A stretch of 64,000 bases of DNA from NCBI RefSeq assembly GCF_013368755.1, contig NC_049566.1, positions 1,302,001 through 1,366,000 of the forward strand, given 5' to 3'. The notes beneath the pieces are model-generated. The model was given only the letters and a program-made list of their open reading frames with translations, had not been told where the DNA came from and ran no database searches. This stretch comes from Talaromyces rugulosus. Taxonomy: Eukaryota > Ascomycota > Eurotiomycetes > Eurotiales > Trichocomaceae. Below, in pieces: positions 46,501 to 58,079 of the stretch; positions within the stretch are counted from its first letter, which is position 1, and every line of letters starts with the position of its first letter. Made by a program: the position numbers and the translations under genes.

Positions 46501-47642
46501 AGCATGATATCTAAGCTGCTTGCGATATGGTGGGGTTTTCCAATATCAAGCTCCCATGGCTGTCGCAGCTCCGGTATGAGGAGGTCGGAGACACAGTATC
46601 CCGCGAGTCCGGCTTTTGGCCTGGACCCTCGGCCAACAGCTCCTTCGTCTCTTATTTCACCACCAGATCCGGTGGCAGCTCCAGCAAATGGCGATACAGC
46701 AGTAGGGTGATTGTGAGTTTCAACCTTGGCCAATATATGAACCTGCTCTTTTAACTGTGTCCATTCGCGGGTTGCAGAATCGGGCGACCAAAATCCGGCA
46801 TTCTCACCCTGTAATACCGCGGCATTGTCACTGTAGGCGCTCACGGTATAGTCTCCATTCTTCCTGTGGGTGTTCCTGATCATTCCGAATAAACTGTACG
46901 GCATTTGTCTCCCATCAATAGCCCAAGACGCGTTGAATTGCTTGTGTCGACAGTGTTCGGAGTTGACCTGAGCAAACATGAAAAGTTCGACATCGGTGGG
47001 ATCGCGTGGAACAGGGCCGTTGGCGGCATATGCTTCGACAAGGTAATCAATCTCCGATTGATCTAAAGCAAGTCCAAGACGTTTATTCGCGTCCTGGAGA
47101 ATCTCTACTGGGGATTTCTCTCCACTATGAAGAGGGACGGTCTCCAAGGGAAGTGGTGGGTGCTCTGAGAAGACCTTCTCAAGGTTGGGTTCTTCTTGGC
47201 TGATGACTTGAGTCATTCGGTCGTGTAGAAAATCCAAGTATTCATCTTCTGCCTTACTCTCTTCCGAGAATAGAGCCGATATTTTTAGTCCGCGTTCGAT
47301 TCGCTTGACGAATTTGCCCAATCCACACACATGTGAAATACCGGTCGCCTGAGAACTCCACGGTGAAATCGTCCCAACGCGAGGGTATACGTAAAAGGTT
47401 TTCACGGTACCTTCACCTTGTTCAAATGAAGGAGGAATGTCGGTGATGTCGCCGTATTGGAGAAGCTGCTCAAGAACCCCTCGTTGAGTCTCTTGCAGAG
47501 TCTCGGAAGTATGCACATAGTGAACCCATTGAGCTCGAACGTCTGCTGCTCCTATCTGCGATGCGATTGCAAGGCCACGAGACCTGGAAAATGCAACTGT
47601 GCCGGGAATCGACAAGTATGTCGATTCGGTCGAGGACGTCAT
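43554..47642 (-). CDS. ade6: Phosphoribosylformylglycinamidine synthase (FGAM synthase)
   Basis: One uninterrupted exon, 1362 aa, the usual length of eukaryotic single-chain PurL. Domains in order are the PurS-like N-terminal part, the linker, and two AIRS-type halves, with [14 protein letters not shown] and [22 protein letters not shown] in the first and the [14 protein letters not shown] [14 protein letters not shown] in the second. The class I glutaminase domain has Cys1192 in GVCNGCQ and His1324/Glu1326 in MPHPERT. It converts FGAR, glutamine and ATP to FGAM in step four of purine synthesis in the cytosol. All key motifs are present, so it should be active. A TCACGTGA box lies 260 bp upstream. 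Confidence 0.98.
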   Translation of the reverse strand: MTSSTESTYLSIPGTVAFSRSRGLAIASQIGAADVRAQWVHYVHTSETLQETQRGVLEQLLQYGDITDIPPSFEQGEGTVKTFYVYPRVGTISPWSSQATGISHVCGLGKFVKRIERGLKISALFSEESKAEDEYLDFLHDRMTQVISQEEPNLEKVFSEHPPLPLETVPLHSGEKSPVEILQDANKRLGLALDQSEIDYLVEAYAANGPVPRDPTDVELFMFAQVNSEHCRHKQFNASWAIDGRQMPYSLFGMIRNTHRKNGDYTVSAYSDNAAVLQGENAGFWSPDSATREWTQLKEQVHILAKVETHNHPTAVSPFAGAATGSGGEIRDEGAVGRGSRPKAGLAGYCVSDLLIPELRQPWELDIGKPHHIASSLDIMLEAPIGSAAFNNEFGRPCTAGYFRTLLTEIDIGNGQKEIRGYHKPIMIAGGVGTVRPQHALKDPGIVKPGSFLVVLGGPAMLIGLGGGAASSLTSGEGSADLDFASVQRGNAEVQRRAQEVINACVSMGADNPIKFIHDVGAGGLSNALPELIHDSGLGATFELREVDNTDRSMSPMQIWCCEAQERYVMAIGEESMNKFTAIAKRERCGFSVVGRGEGNQDEDKRLVLMDRDSKEYPKPIDLPLSVLFGKPPKMTRKVDSRKLKLPAFDTSLSTYLPKDLSSQQLFDEAATRVLSLPAVGSKSFLITIGDRTVGGLTAQDQMVGPWQTPVSNVSVTATSLLQGVKTGEAMAMGEKPTLALISPAASARMAVAESLMNLTAADLINRLTRVKLSANWMSAGSHPGEGAAIYEAVEAIGLDLCPKLGISIPVGKDSMSMKMKWTDEKSKESREVTAPLSLVISSFAPVSDFKKTWTPTLRRFEDVGETVLMFVDLARGRKALGGSAVAQVFKQVGDECPDIRDVDLFRDFFDATQQLQESGIVLAYHDRSDGGLFTTLAEMMFAGRCGVELMLDDLQKNSDIGSCIETLFNEELGAVFQVRKKDETQFRSCFATCGPPPGLITRIGRVSEIQKQNLTMYHKHKLIYRQPRAKIQQIWSHTSYHMQKIRDNAACADQEFANILEDTNPGLSWRPSFDPKDKGLPILTSLTQFSPFSNKPRVAILREQGVNSQAEMAFAFNLAGFAAVDVHMTDIISGRVSLASFVGMAACGGFSYGDVLGAGQGWSKSVLLHEETRKEFKNFFDRPDTFALGVCNGCQFLSRLKELIPGAQYWPSFERNASEQYEGRVAMVHISDPDPSTPSVFLHGMNGSSLPIAVAHGEGRASFALTPEVTAQDFVKNNLAPIRYVDNETLKPTMTYPFNPNGSPEGIAGVRSSDGRVLAIMPHPERTIIGGIASWLPAEAEQWGEVGPWGRVFYSARRWVG

Positions 47643-49005
47643 CTTGAAGAGGACACTGGTAAACAGCTTCTGGCGAATTCAGTCAGTGATAGTAGAATAT
47701 TTAGCTCTATCACATTGAAATATATCTCTGTGATGGCTTTCCAATGCCCGGCGCCGGCTAAAAGGTGGGCGCTGGTTCACCGTAGACTCGAAGATGTCCT
47801 TCAGAAAAATTATCTGCCTCCATTCATCCCGCGTGGCCGATAGTGGGCGCTCGCCCCGCGCTAGTCCGCTTCTGTCTTATCGAGCCATGAATTTCTTATC
47901 AGTCACGTGATCAAGAATCCGGATCACTACAAGATGTTGTGTCTGCACCTTGTATGGTTTGAAAAAAAAAATTAAGTCTTAATAGACTGTAATAAATGCG
48001 ACACTCCCTCTAGAAGCTATTTTGGGACGGCCCCTGCATCTAATAGTACATATGCTACCTGTCGCTATTTCAAGGCCAATTCTTCGTTTGGTTGGTCCGT
48101 GATTGAATTCTTAAGTGGGGACTACTATTTTTGGAAGAACGCTCCGACGGAGCATCCTGCCATAAAGGGAAGTATGTACATTGTCGTTCAACATTAGTAT
48201 TATTTGATATTATTATTATTATTTAGTGGTGTTTCCAATTTTATCCCTGGATGAATGATAATTGTTCTTCAATTCATTAATTATTACATCTCGCTGTGAA
48301 GCGATGGTGCATGTGGCAATTCTCGCATAATGAAATAACCAGTGGCAAGTTTGAATACAGTAGATTGTAGATAATTGTAGATAATTACATGAACTATGCA
48401 TAATAACAGCTTCTAAGAAGGTTAAGCTTGGCATCAATTCAATTATGAACGCTACTACTATAAGCCCTGTGACTTTATCCACAACTTGGATATTGCCAAG
48501 ACAGTACTTACGACGCATCCGTGTTCACGCTAGTTTAAAAACGTCTTTTTTTTTCTTGTCTAGACCGTCATTACGTTGTCTTTGGTAGTGGTGATTCGCG
48601 GTCCGCCGAAGCATATAGCTACTTTAGGAAAGCGGCTAGCTACCGAGACGTTCCACTTCGGGAAACCAAAAGAGCGGGTTATCGGCCTCCCATATTCCGG
48701 ATTGGTTTTTATTTGGATTCGACAGAGAATTAGAGTAAAAATGAAGTCACTCTAAAAGTTTTTCTCGGTCTCAAAGTATCTTTTTCGACGCGAGCCCACC
48801 AATCCAGGGTTGCCGGGCCCGAGCCGCCACCTCAAGATAAACCAAGTAGAATGTATAAATACCGCCACCATATCCCAGATTGTACATATGTACTCCTGGT
48901 AAATACTAATAACATTGGAAGCACGACAACTTTCCAAGTGCAACCCATTTAACGCTTCCTCACCCAACAACCAAATACTAAAGCCCTAGTGGCTTTCTTC
49001 TCGCA
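47643..49005. promoter_or_regulatory. Divergent intergenic region, FGAM synthase / MFS transporter
   Basis: 1.36 kb with both promoters. TCACGTGA lies at 47903-47910. AT-rich sequence with ATT repeats (48200-48225) fills the middle, and TATAAATAC at 48855-48863 is a fair TATA box about 145 bp before the transporter start. No gene was seen. Confidence 0.5.
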
Positions 49006-50828
49006 ATGACTTCACACGAGGGCGAAGTGCCTCACCGCACTCTTTCGAGAATCCCAACATACGGCAACAATCCAGGGGAAATAGATCCAACGGATCTGCC
49101 CCTTGGCCAAGTCAATGATGATGCCAATCTCGAAGAGTACATTGTGGAAACGAGGACGGGAAACATCATAAAAAGCGTGAAATCCAATGTGACCGATAAG
49201 ATGGAAGATTGGAAGCTGGTTACCTTTCGCATCGACGACCCTGAGAACCCGAAAAACTGGTCCAAAGCAAGGAAGTGGTATTACACAATGGTTGTCGCCT
49301 GGACATGCTTTGTTGTGGCCTTTGCCAGTGCTGTCGTTACTGCTGGCCTAGAAGGCCCTTCTAAGGATTTCCACGTATCGGAAGAAGTTTCACTCCTGAC
49401 AGTCACTGTATTCGTCATTGGCTTTGGTGTTGGTAAGAATTATCTTTTTCAATTCTGCATAGCCCTTTCGTTCAAAAACCAGACTAACTTGAGAATTCAA
49501 AAGGTCCAATGGTGTTCGCTCCCTTATCCGAAATGATTGGACGACGACCAGTCTACGCCATAACCCTGTTTATCGCGGTGATTTTTGAAATTCCGTGTGC
49601 TGTGGCACCTAATATCGGTACATTGATTGTCTGTCGTGCTATTGATGGAATAGCTTTCAGCGCGCCCATGACTTTAGTTGGAGGAACATTGGCCGATCTG
49701 TGGAAGAATGAAGAGCGTGGTGTTCCAATGGCAGCTTTCAGCGCAGCGCCTTTTATTGGGCCAGCAATTGGGCCCTTGGCAGGCGGGTTTCTCTTCGATG
49801 CTGCGGGCTGGAGATGGCTCTATTGGATTCAACTGATCCTCTCCGGTATTGCCTGGGCTATGATCACTTTCACTGTGCCAGAAACCTACACTCCAGTGTT
49901 GTTGAAAGCGCGCGCGAAGAAGTTACGCAAATCCGAGGATGATCCAAAATACGTGACAGAACAAGAGCTGGATCCTCGATCAACAGGGGAAAAGCTCCGA
50001 ATTTTCATGCTCCGTCCATTCCAGCTACTGTTCATGGAGCCTATTGTTTTGTTCATTTCCATATACATGTCTGTTCTTTATGGACTTTTGTACATGTTTT
50101 TCATCGCGTAAGTGCAGTGACTTTTTTTCCTTTTTTCTGAAACCCCCAATATACTAACATGCCATTTTAGATACCCAGTCGTTTACCAGAGGGGAAAAGG
50201 GTACAGTCCCGGAATTACTGGCCTCATGTTCATTCCTCTAGCCTTGGGAGTTGTTGCTAGTGCTTTCTGCGCTCCTTTGGTGAATAAGCACTACATAGGC
50301 CTTTGCCAAAAACACAATGGCAAGCCACCAGCAGAGGCACGCCTGATTCCAATGATGTTTTCTTGCTGGCTGATTCCTGTTGGCCTGTTTATCTTTGCAT
50401 GGACCTCGTACCCCCGTCTCCATTGGATTGGACCGGCTATTGGAGGATTCCCTGTCGGCTTTGGCTTCATTTTCTTGTACAACTCTGCAAACAATTATCT
50501 CGGTACGTATAATTTTTCTCCTACACCTTGACGATCGCCTAAACTGACTCTTGAATTCACAGTGGATACGTACCAGCACCAAGCCGCATCAGCTCTCGCA
50601 GCCAAAACATTCTTGCGATCGATGTGGGGAGCAGGATGCGTCCTTTTCACAATCCAAATGTATAACAGATTGGGCTACCAGTGGGCCAGCTCGCTTCTCG
50701 GCTTCCTTGCTCTCGCCTGCTGTGCTATTCCTTATGTGTTTTACTTTTACGGCGAGCGAATTCGTCGACACTCGCACTTTGCTTATTGTGAAGACGAGGA
50801 GACAAAAGCAGTGCCGCCCGAGGAATGA
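49006..50828 (+). CDS. MFS drug:H+ antiporter, DHA1-like
   Basis: Four exons, 49006-49432, 49504-50107, 50171-50502 and 50563-50828, give 542 aa. A long hydrophilic N-terminus (about 90 residues) leads to the family start [20 protein letters not shown]. About twelve membrane segments follow. MFS motif A is [12 protein letters not shown], and motif C-like sequence is in [23 protein letters not shown] cytosolic loop rich in Lys/Glu separates the two halves, and the tail is acidic. This is the common fungal plasma-membrane multidrug family that exports small toxic compounds against protons. The substrate is unknown; no biosynthetic cluster surrounds it. Confidence 0.92.
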
Positions 50829-51387
50829 TCAATTGGTGAAAGAAGATCGATACGATAATAATCAAGGAAACAAGGTGTTGGCGGACGTTTTCTTGGAGAT
50901 TTTGATGGGGGCGGACTTTCGAAGAATAATGAGGAGATATAATACCATAGATTTTATATTGGAGTTCCGGGTGTTGTTTGATTTCAACCATGTATTTTCC
51001 GTTTTTAGCGATTTTATAATAGAGGATTAATAGTTCTAACTTCCATAAACCAAAACACGTCTATACTGATGACGTCACCGCTCTAGTTCTGTCAAACTTT
51101 GGGATGTACCTGGTCTTCTATCGATGGATTGGCTTTGGCTGGAAACTCCACGCCAGAAAATAGTTGCTTGAAGATATTTTCAGCTATTGCGAACCCATCG
51201 AGAGGTCTCCTCTTGGGGTGGAAAATGCTTTAAGAACAAGTATCTCACGGTTCCGGAGTCTGGATATCATTGATCATGCTCCAAATTTGTAAGATCTACT
51301 CACTAAGATATAGTTTCATGAAAGGAGCGTCGTCGCAAATAAACTATACTCTTCTCCCTCTAGCATCAAACATCAGTCTTGTAAGTA
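50829..51387. other. Intergenic between convergent genes
   Basis: 560 bp, 3' flanks of the transporter and kinase genes. No gene was seen. Confidence 0.45.
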
Positions 51388-52298
51388 CTAATCAAGTGCA
51401 GCTCGGGCGGAGGGAATTTCGCCGCTCCAGAAACCCATTATGATTTCCCCTCCAAATAAACCAGAGACATCGGGAAAGTAGCGGTTTTTGTACCGTGTTT
51501 CAATCTCATGATCTACCTCATGTTGACGTCGGATTTGAGCTTTAATGATATCCGGATCGTCAGATTTGGGCCCAGAAAGTTCGCTGTATGGGGCATTGCC
51601 AGTAACTAGCTCGTATAGTGTAGATCCCAGGGCAAAGACATCGGAGGTTTCAGTGTTGGGAAGTTCATAATCTCGTGGCAGGCAATGTGATGCTTTTTCG
51701 TAGCCGAGTGCTACGTGACCAGAGCATTGCGAAGCGTTGAAATCACCGAGTCGTACATTCAAATTGTTGTCAATAAAGAACTGCCGTAGAGCAAGGTCGG
51801 AATGGATCACACCACGGCTATGGATAAACTCAACGGATTCCAAGATTTGCTGGTACCATTTAGATCGTAGCTCAGGTTGTATCAAATTCTTCTGGCAATA
51901 GTTCACAAGGTCACCATGCGGATAGTACTTGATGTCGATAAAGTTTGATATGTCCTTTGATAGCCATTCAGCAATCCGTGGATGAGGCCCCAGAGTGTCA
52001 TAAACCATAGCCTCGCGGAGTATAGGTTGCATGTCTTCTTCACTCTGGCTGCGAGGGATCTTTCTGATAATTTCATTGTCCACAAGATATACTTCTGCAA
52101 AAATCCCAATAATCAAGAGCTTGTGATTATCCGGGCATTGGGAGGCTCGTCGAATAATGACGTTGGGTGGTATATTTTCTGACGACCGGGAATCGACCTA
52201 AATTATGAAATCAGAAAGAGTCACCAAGCATTGTGACTTCCACTTACAGATTTCAAGCGCTCTTCATCTTCGTGATCCTGATGGTCTCCGTAGAACAT
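51388..52298 (-). CDS. Unusual small protein kinase
   Basis: Two exons, 52298-52248 and 52197-51388, give 286 aa. The short first exon encodes an acidic His/Glu-rich start (MFYGDHQDHEDEERLKS). Kinase landmarks are the beta-3 Lys63 (IIRKIP), helix-C Glu79 (ILREAMVYD), a catalytic loop VIHSDLALRQF with Asp151, the metal loop LGDFNASQ with Asp169, and TSDVFALGSTLYELVTG in place of the usual DxWSLG. All four residues needed for activity are present, but HRD is changed to HSD, the Asn after the loop to Gln, and DFG to DFN. The glycine loop is weak. It belongs to the small, lineage-expanded fungal kinases of unknown role. Confidence 0.82.
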
Positions 52299-52996
52299 AA
52301 TTCAACAAATGGGCGTCTAAGCGGCCTCAGGACGAAACTGAATATATTTGAGGCGAAGTGCCAAGTCGAGCGCCATATAAACCATCGATGCCAATGTCGT
52401 GTGCTTTTCATGGTTTGAAGGAAATAAATAAGTTATCAAGGGAACAATAATAATGATATGTGTAACCAGCATACAAGGTTTGCAATGTTTGCAATACTTG
52501 CGCGCAGACATAGTCGGCAAATTCAATACTAGCTTGTTTGCATGATTTTAATGGATTAGATAAATATTACAAATAAACCTTGATTTTTTTTAGAAAAAAC
52601 GAATTTTTATTTAAATTATTTATAGCTTTTATTATCTTTAAATATAGATACCTAGGAAGGAGGATCCGGTTAGGGCTGCCTTAGTAAGCAGAAATTTGAC
52701 AGGAGTCCCGTGCTTTCCCGATCGGTCTTGGCTGATTGAAGTTAATCGCGTCGGATAATTCTTATCGACAGCCTCGACAACTACGTACATAACCACCGTC
52801 AATCGTTCTCATTCAACGTTCCGCTGACCACCTACTGCATGGCTCATTAATTAACCAGCTCGAAGTCCTATTAATCCACTACTCCATTGGCAGTTACGTC
52901 GATCCTTAAAAAATGATTGTCGTCATCTTTCTTGCGCTATCCTAGAGTCGATAGTATTATGCCGAGCTATCGATCTTTGATACCACGCCTGACTTC
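52299..52996. promoter_or_regulatory. Divergent intergenic region, kinase / Zn2Cys6 factor
   Basis: About 700 bp with both promoters. The part 52560-52640 is extremely AT-rich. No gene was seen. Confidence 0.45.
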
Positions 52997-55640
52997 ATGG
53001 AGTCCTTCTCTGCATCGCCGAACCCAGACGGCGTCGGTCCAGCGTCGTCTACTTCGATTTCGGATCTTCCACGGTCGCAAATAGATGCGATCATCAGGAC
53101 TAAACGCAAAGCACGAGAACCCAAAGCCTGCTATCCCTGCCATACACGAAAAGTCAAGTGCGATCGCAATCTGCCCTGTGATGGCTGTGTGAAACGCGAC
53201 CACGCAGATCTGTGCTCTTACGAAAGACCGTCGAAGAAAAGACACGCGACTCCCAGCCAGTCGTACCTGGAAAATGTCTCGGAATATTATTCAAAAGAAG
53301 CGACCCCATCGATGAGAATGTCGAATCAGGATTTGCCTGTGAAATCAGCCACCATAGAGACGGAGTCGCCAAATGGCCCTCTTGAACCGCAAATTTCAAT
53401 TCCACGCGAAGATTGGGATAATGTGTGCAATAAGTTGAAGGAAATGGAAAACACCATATCTGGTCTTCGAAATGGCCTGGAGCAAGTTGAAGCAGGTAAT
53501 AGGTCATCAGCTATAAGTGACCCACTGGGAATCGATACAAATCAACGATCCAACCGTGAATCTCCCGAGCGCGAGGGTATTCATACTACTCACATGTATG
53601 GTGAAGGGACCGTCCATCTTGGTTCCCGATCGGTCCTAGCATATATTTTGAACAAATCCGGTTCTCTTCAAGCCCAAACTCTTCTCGAAGGTGGTCTTCT
53701 ACCAAAACTTGGCTTGGACAATGAGACCGCCACATACCCGTTTGTTGACTTATGGTCTTCAGACACTTCGTCATTCGATGTCAATGCAGTTTGTAGTGCT
53801 CTTCCAAATGATCAGCAGATTAGAGAGTAAGTACGCCCTTTTCCCCCGAATCAATCAGTCAATCGGACTCACTCTAACCCAATTTCTGCTAGGTTCTTCT
53901 ACTTCTATAGAGATATTGCAGGGACCCTTTATCCCGTTCTTGTGGATGTCCCTGGATTTGAAGAGAATCTAGAGACGTTTCTGCAGAATAGAGCAGCATC
54001 CGGGGGAGGACTGAAAACTCAGCGACATTTTGGCATAAACCTAGCTTTCATCGGATTGCTCTTCGCTGTCTTGGCGTCGGGCTGCCAGTCGTCCGATCTC
54101 CCTGCCAAGGAGAGGGAACTGACATCTCAGGTCTATGGTACAGTTTCTTGTTATTTGACACTGGTTTCAGAACCATTCTTACACATGATAGTTTGCTGCT
54201 CTTACCAATGCCTTCGCATGTGCAACTTTGTCTCACAGCCGACCCTCGAGGCCATGAAAACACTTTTGATCATCGGAAATGTCTTATCTTATAATATGAA
54301 CCCGGGGGTTTCTTATGTTCTTCTAGGTATAGTTGTCTCGCTGTTTCTACATTCTTCTAATACTAATTTTTTTCCAAGGCATGACTATTCGCATGAGTAT
54401 AGCTTTAGGACTTCATGCTGAATCAAACCGATTTGATTTTGCCGAACGATATACTCGGCGACATATCTGGTTGGTTTTACACTTGCCTTGATCATCATTG
54501 GATACAGCAGGCTCACATTTTTTTAGGTGGTCTATAGCATGGCAAGATAGCCATTTCTCCCTCTCCTATGACCGCCCATCCACCGTGGCGATCAGCCAAC
54601 CTGAGATCGCCGATAGAGCAGATGCTCAAGCTGGAAATCGCGATTACTTTGAAACCATGTGTCGAATTATATCTTTGACTTTGGAGGTTGTCCGAGAACG
54701 TATGGTGACACCTCACTCCCATATGAGCTTCAAGACTATCCAAGCATACAAAGAAAGGATACAGCAAGCAATGGCAGATGCCGATCCGCATTTACGGGAC
54801 CGCAAATATTGCCGCTCGCCAATGCACCATTTAGAAAGACTGGCTTTAAAAGTTCATTTCTCGTATATCACGTCAGAACTCTGTCGACCAGCTCTTAAAG
54901 CTGAGGCAGACAGAAATGATCCCCTTTTCCATAAAGTGCGAGAGGATTGTGTGGACAGCCTTGTTGGAACAGTGGAATCCTACATTGAACTCCACTCATT
55001 CAGCACTCACGGCTCACGCTCGTGGATTACTTTGCAACGTGCTATCAGTTGTGCATTCCTTCTTGCTGTGATTGATGAGGGCAAAACGGAGCCAAAAGTA
55101 CGAGATCTTCTACACCAACTGGAAACCATCATAGCAGAACGTGCCAGCGCGGAAGGCGAGTTCGGTGCAGATGGAATAGGCAACGAAGGAACAGCGTTTC
55201 CGCAGCTCGTCGGAACTACTGCTAGTTACGCTGATTCCGGCACAGCTTCCGGGGCGACAAAGGCTCACTTATCGGCAGTAGAGCCGCTGCAAGAACCGCG
55301 GTCGGCTTCTATTCCGACGTTCGCACCAGTCAACACCCATACGCAATGGACAAAACCGCTCATAAAGTCCCTTCGTGCACTACAGAAACTAAATATTGCT
55401 TTTAGCGCATCTCATGGCTCTCGTGAAAACGGGGACAGCAACAGCTCATACGGTGTCCAGGGGATACCGCCAGCATCAGCTTATACACAAAACGCATCGA
55501 GGCCGACAAACAATAGCACCACGCCGAATATAGGGTCATTACCACCTCCCACGCCAGAAAGCTCAACTAGCAGCGACTGGGCTTTCCCCGGCGTGTTAGA
55601 TCGTGCAGCGGAATATATCCACCCTCCATTGTGGGGTTAA
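52997..55640 (+). CDS. Zn2Cys6 transcription factor with fungal TF domain
   Basis: Five exons, 52997-53826, 53893-54137, 54192-54326, 54379-54469 and 54527-55640, give 804 aa. The zinc cluster is CYPCHTRKVKCDRNLPC followed by DGC and a last Cys, matching C-x2-C-x6-C-x5-C-x2-C-x8-C, with a basic region before it (RTKRKAREPK) and a basic linker after it. A short coiled coil (about 145-170) may dimerise. The fungal-specific TF domain has VCCSYQCLRMCNF, the LLIIGNVLSYNMNPGVSY block and WWSIAWQDSHFSLSYDRPS, each restored across introns. The C-terminus is Ser/Pro-rich. It is nuclear and DNA binding; target genes are unknown. Confidence 0.93.
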
Positions 55641-56033
55641 CTCGCACCGATACATTATTGTCATTTTTCTTTCTTTCTATTTTTACTACTAGCATATTGG
55701 TACACTGGGTATATGGCGTTGATTAGATTGAAAGGTATATACATCGTAGGGGGCGGCACTTGTGTTGTTTCTCGGCTGAATATATCTTTTATACATGTAT
55801 GAGTTGTCATCTACATTTAAGAGCTTTTTGGGGGGGTTTCCCCAGATATCAATTCAACTCGATATAGCGGTCAGTTTAATCCCTAAAAGGGAAGGGCGTC
55901 TTAGCACTAAACGGTCTTGGCAAACTCTAACCCCGTTTCCACCCATTCGCGGGTCTTCGCTGAGTCGCTGACAACGTCGTCAACTCGTTATACCGAGAAA
56001 TAAAACGCGCCACAACAAAAAAGTAAGAAACAA
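55641..56033. other. Intergenic, upstream of the pogo-like gene
   Basis: 393 bp. No gene was seen, and no terminal inverted repeats matching the other side of the transposase-like gene were found by eye. Confidence 0.45.
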
Positions 56034-57836
56034 ATGGCAGCAAAACGCAATCGACTCTCCGATGTCCAGCGTAAAGCGATACGTGAGTGGTGGTTTAACC
56101 AGAATCCTCGTCCGCACCAGAAAGCGATCGTGGGGTGGTTTTTCCAGCAGTATGGAAAGAACGTCAGCCAGTCAAGCATATGCGACTGCGTAAGCTCGAA
56201 ATATGAATATCTCGATAAAGTGGATGCGTCGGTGTTGGCAGAAACAAGACCTGCGTACCGTATACGCAACTCTCACTGGCCTATTTTGGAGGACAGGTTG
56301 GCCCGGTGGCAAAGGGACTGTTTGGATCAAGGGCAAAGAGTTACGGGGGATATGCTCATCGAAAAGGCAAAGGAGGTATACCCCCAAATACCAGAATACC
56401 GGGATAAGCAGCCACCAGAGTTCAGCAGTGGGTGGCTTTCGAGATTTAAAGAGCGCTACCTACTTAGTACGCCGCGGAAAAGCTCTCAAGCCAAATGGAA
56501 ACGAGACGAGGCTCGGAGGAGGAATATACCGCTGTCAACAGCTACTGCTACTACTGCTGCTGCCGCTGCTCCATCGCTGCTAGGGTTTGATTCATTACCG
56601 GAAACAGAGCCTACAGGAATTCCATCGTTAGTTTCGCTAGACAACATGGATCCAGAGCTAGAGCGAGTTTCGATTTCGCGGCCATCTCATAGACTGCCAG
56701 TGAGTGAAACACAGCATTCATCAGCATTAGTATCGCAATCTTCTTCACAGTCAGCTGCTATAGACAGTGGAACCGTGGATGCAACGGAAGAAATACTGTC
56801 TATGCGGATTTTATGCCACGTGTACAAGGATGAAGACATCTATTGCATGAGCGAAACCAGCTTACTGTGGAGAAAAGCCCCTCTGCCGTCAATACAGAGC
56901 GCCCAAAAACAGAACAGCAGACTTTCCTTTATTATGTGTACCAACCACACAGGCAATGATCGACTTCCTCTTTGGATCATAGGGAACACATCTAGTGCCC
57001 GTTCCCTCAATGATCTTAACATTGAAGCACTCGGTGGACACTGGTGCTCATCAAAAAAGGGAGCCGAAGTTGATCCACCTCTGATGAGGGAATGGCTGCT
57101 CAAGTTTTATGATCATATCGGCAAAGATCGTTCTATTTTACTTCTCCTTGATAAAAAGGTTGCTAGCCATACTTTGGGCCTTGAGCTGGCCCCTCCCCCG
57201 GCAAACATACGCATTCAATGGCTACCTCCTTCTTCGGGTAGTACTAAAAGCCCCTTTCAGCCTTTTGACCATGGTATCAGGCATGGTCTGAAAATGACAT
57301 ATCGTAGACAATGGCTTCAATACATCGTCAAGAGCAAAAGACAATCAGCTGACCCGTTTGCAACAGTCAGCCTTTACCATGCTGTTCACTGGGCAATCAA
57401 CGCGTGGCTTTCTGAGATGTCAGGTATCTCGATCCAAAAATGTTTTAGCAAAGCCATTGGAGCGACGAAAAACACGATTTGTGATGGACTTTTGGAGTTT
57501 ACAGGGCCGAGCTGTGGAGCCTTGTATGACGAGACGCACAGGATATTTGTGAAGAACCACCAAGATATTAGGGACTTTCACGCGTTTTTGGATCTGGAAG
57601 ATGGGAGTAATGCGGATGTTGGCAGACAACAGAACATTTCTCGTCAACCGATGCCTGTAGAGGAGGAGGATGAGAATGAAACAGCATCGATGCGTATTCC
57701 GACCGTTGAACAAGCATTACAAAGCGTTCAAATATTGATGTGCTATAAAGAGTATCAGAGTGGTACGACAAGGGACGAGATGAAGGTATTGGAGCAATGG
57801 AAAAGGGACCTGGTGGCGACCACGCGGACTACATGA
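56034..57836 (+). CDS. CENP-B/pogo-like protein with degenerate DDE domain
   Basis: Single exon, 600 aa. Residues about 1-65 are a CENP-B-type helix-turn-helix (RNRLSDVQRKAIREWWFNQN), and about 70-145 a second CENP-B/Tc5-type HTH ending in SSGWLSRFKERYLL. A Ser/Thr/Ala-rich linker (about 150-250) follows. The DDE_1 part (about 255-490) has YCMSETSLLWRKAP where YNMDETGLFWK-like sequence is usual, so the first catalytic Asp is Ser273. The second is kept (LLLLDKKVASH, Asp373), and so is the third (FQPFDHGIRHGLK, Asp412). An acidic tail ends the protein. The long intact frame with a lost catalytic residue and no visible inverted repeats suggests a domesticated DNA-binding protein, like fission yeast Abp1/Cbh proteins, rather than an active transposase. 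Confidence 0.87.
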   Translation: MAAKRNRLSDVQRKAIREWWFNQNPRPHQKAIVGWFFQQYGKNVSQSSICDCVSSKYEYLDKVDASVLAETRPAYRIRNSHWPILEDRLARWQRDCLDQGQRVTGDMLIEKAKEVYPQIPEYRDKQPPEFSSGWLSRFKERYLLSTPRKSSQAKWKRDEARRRNIPLSTATATTAAAAAPSLLGFDSLPETEPTGIPSLVSLDNMDPELERVSISRPSHRLPVSETQHSSALVSQSSSQSAAIDSGTVDATEEILSMRILCHVYKDEDIYCMSETSLLWRKAPLPSIQSAQKQNSRLSFIMCTNHTGNDRLPLWIIGNTSSARSLNDLNIEALGGHWCSSKKGAEVDPPLMREWLLKFYDHIGKDRSILLLLDKKVASHTLGLELAPPPANIRIQWLPPSSGSTKSPFQPFDHGIRHGLKMTYRRQWLQYIVKSKRQSADPFATVSLYHAVHWAINAWLSEMSGISIQKCFSKAIGATKNTICDGLLEFTGPSCGALYDETHRIFVKNHQDIRDFHAFLDLEDGSNADVGRQQNISRQPMPVEEEDENETASMRIPTVEQALQSVQILMCYKEYQSGTTRDEMKVLEQWKRDLVATTRTT

Positions 57837-58079
57837 CTTCAATGTTGAAATAGACACCTGACATGTTTATTTTTAATAATAATAGTGAATACTGCTTAAT
57901 TGTATAGTTATCATCCAAAAACTGGCATTTAAACGTATACATTGCGCCATGCCATGCCATGTCCATGCATCCCAAGTAACAGACAGCCTCCGTCTTGATA
58001 TCCAATGCGCCGCCAATGCTCGCTTTTCCAATATACACAAAATCCCGCAAAACAATCGGAGAAAGAGAAAAAAATCCGG

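Noticed and set aside
48200..48520. ATT-repeat and minus-strand frame between FGAM synthase and the transporter
   Set aside because: Simple-sequence AT-rich DNA; the frame has no coding-like composition or conserved motif.
56034..57836. Active DNA transposon
   Set aside because: First catalytic Asp is missing and no inverted repeats or TA target duplication could be seen on either side.
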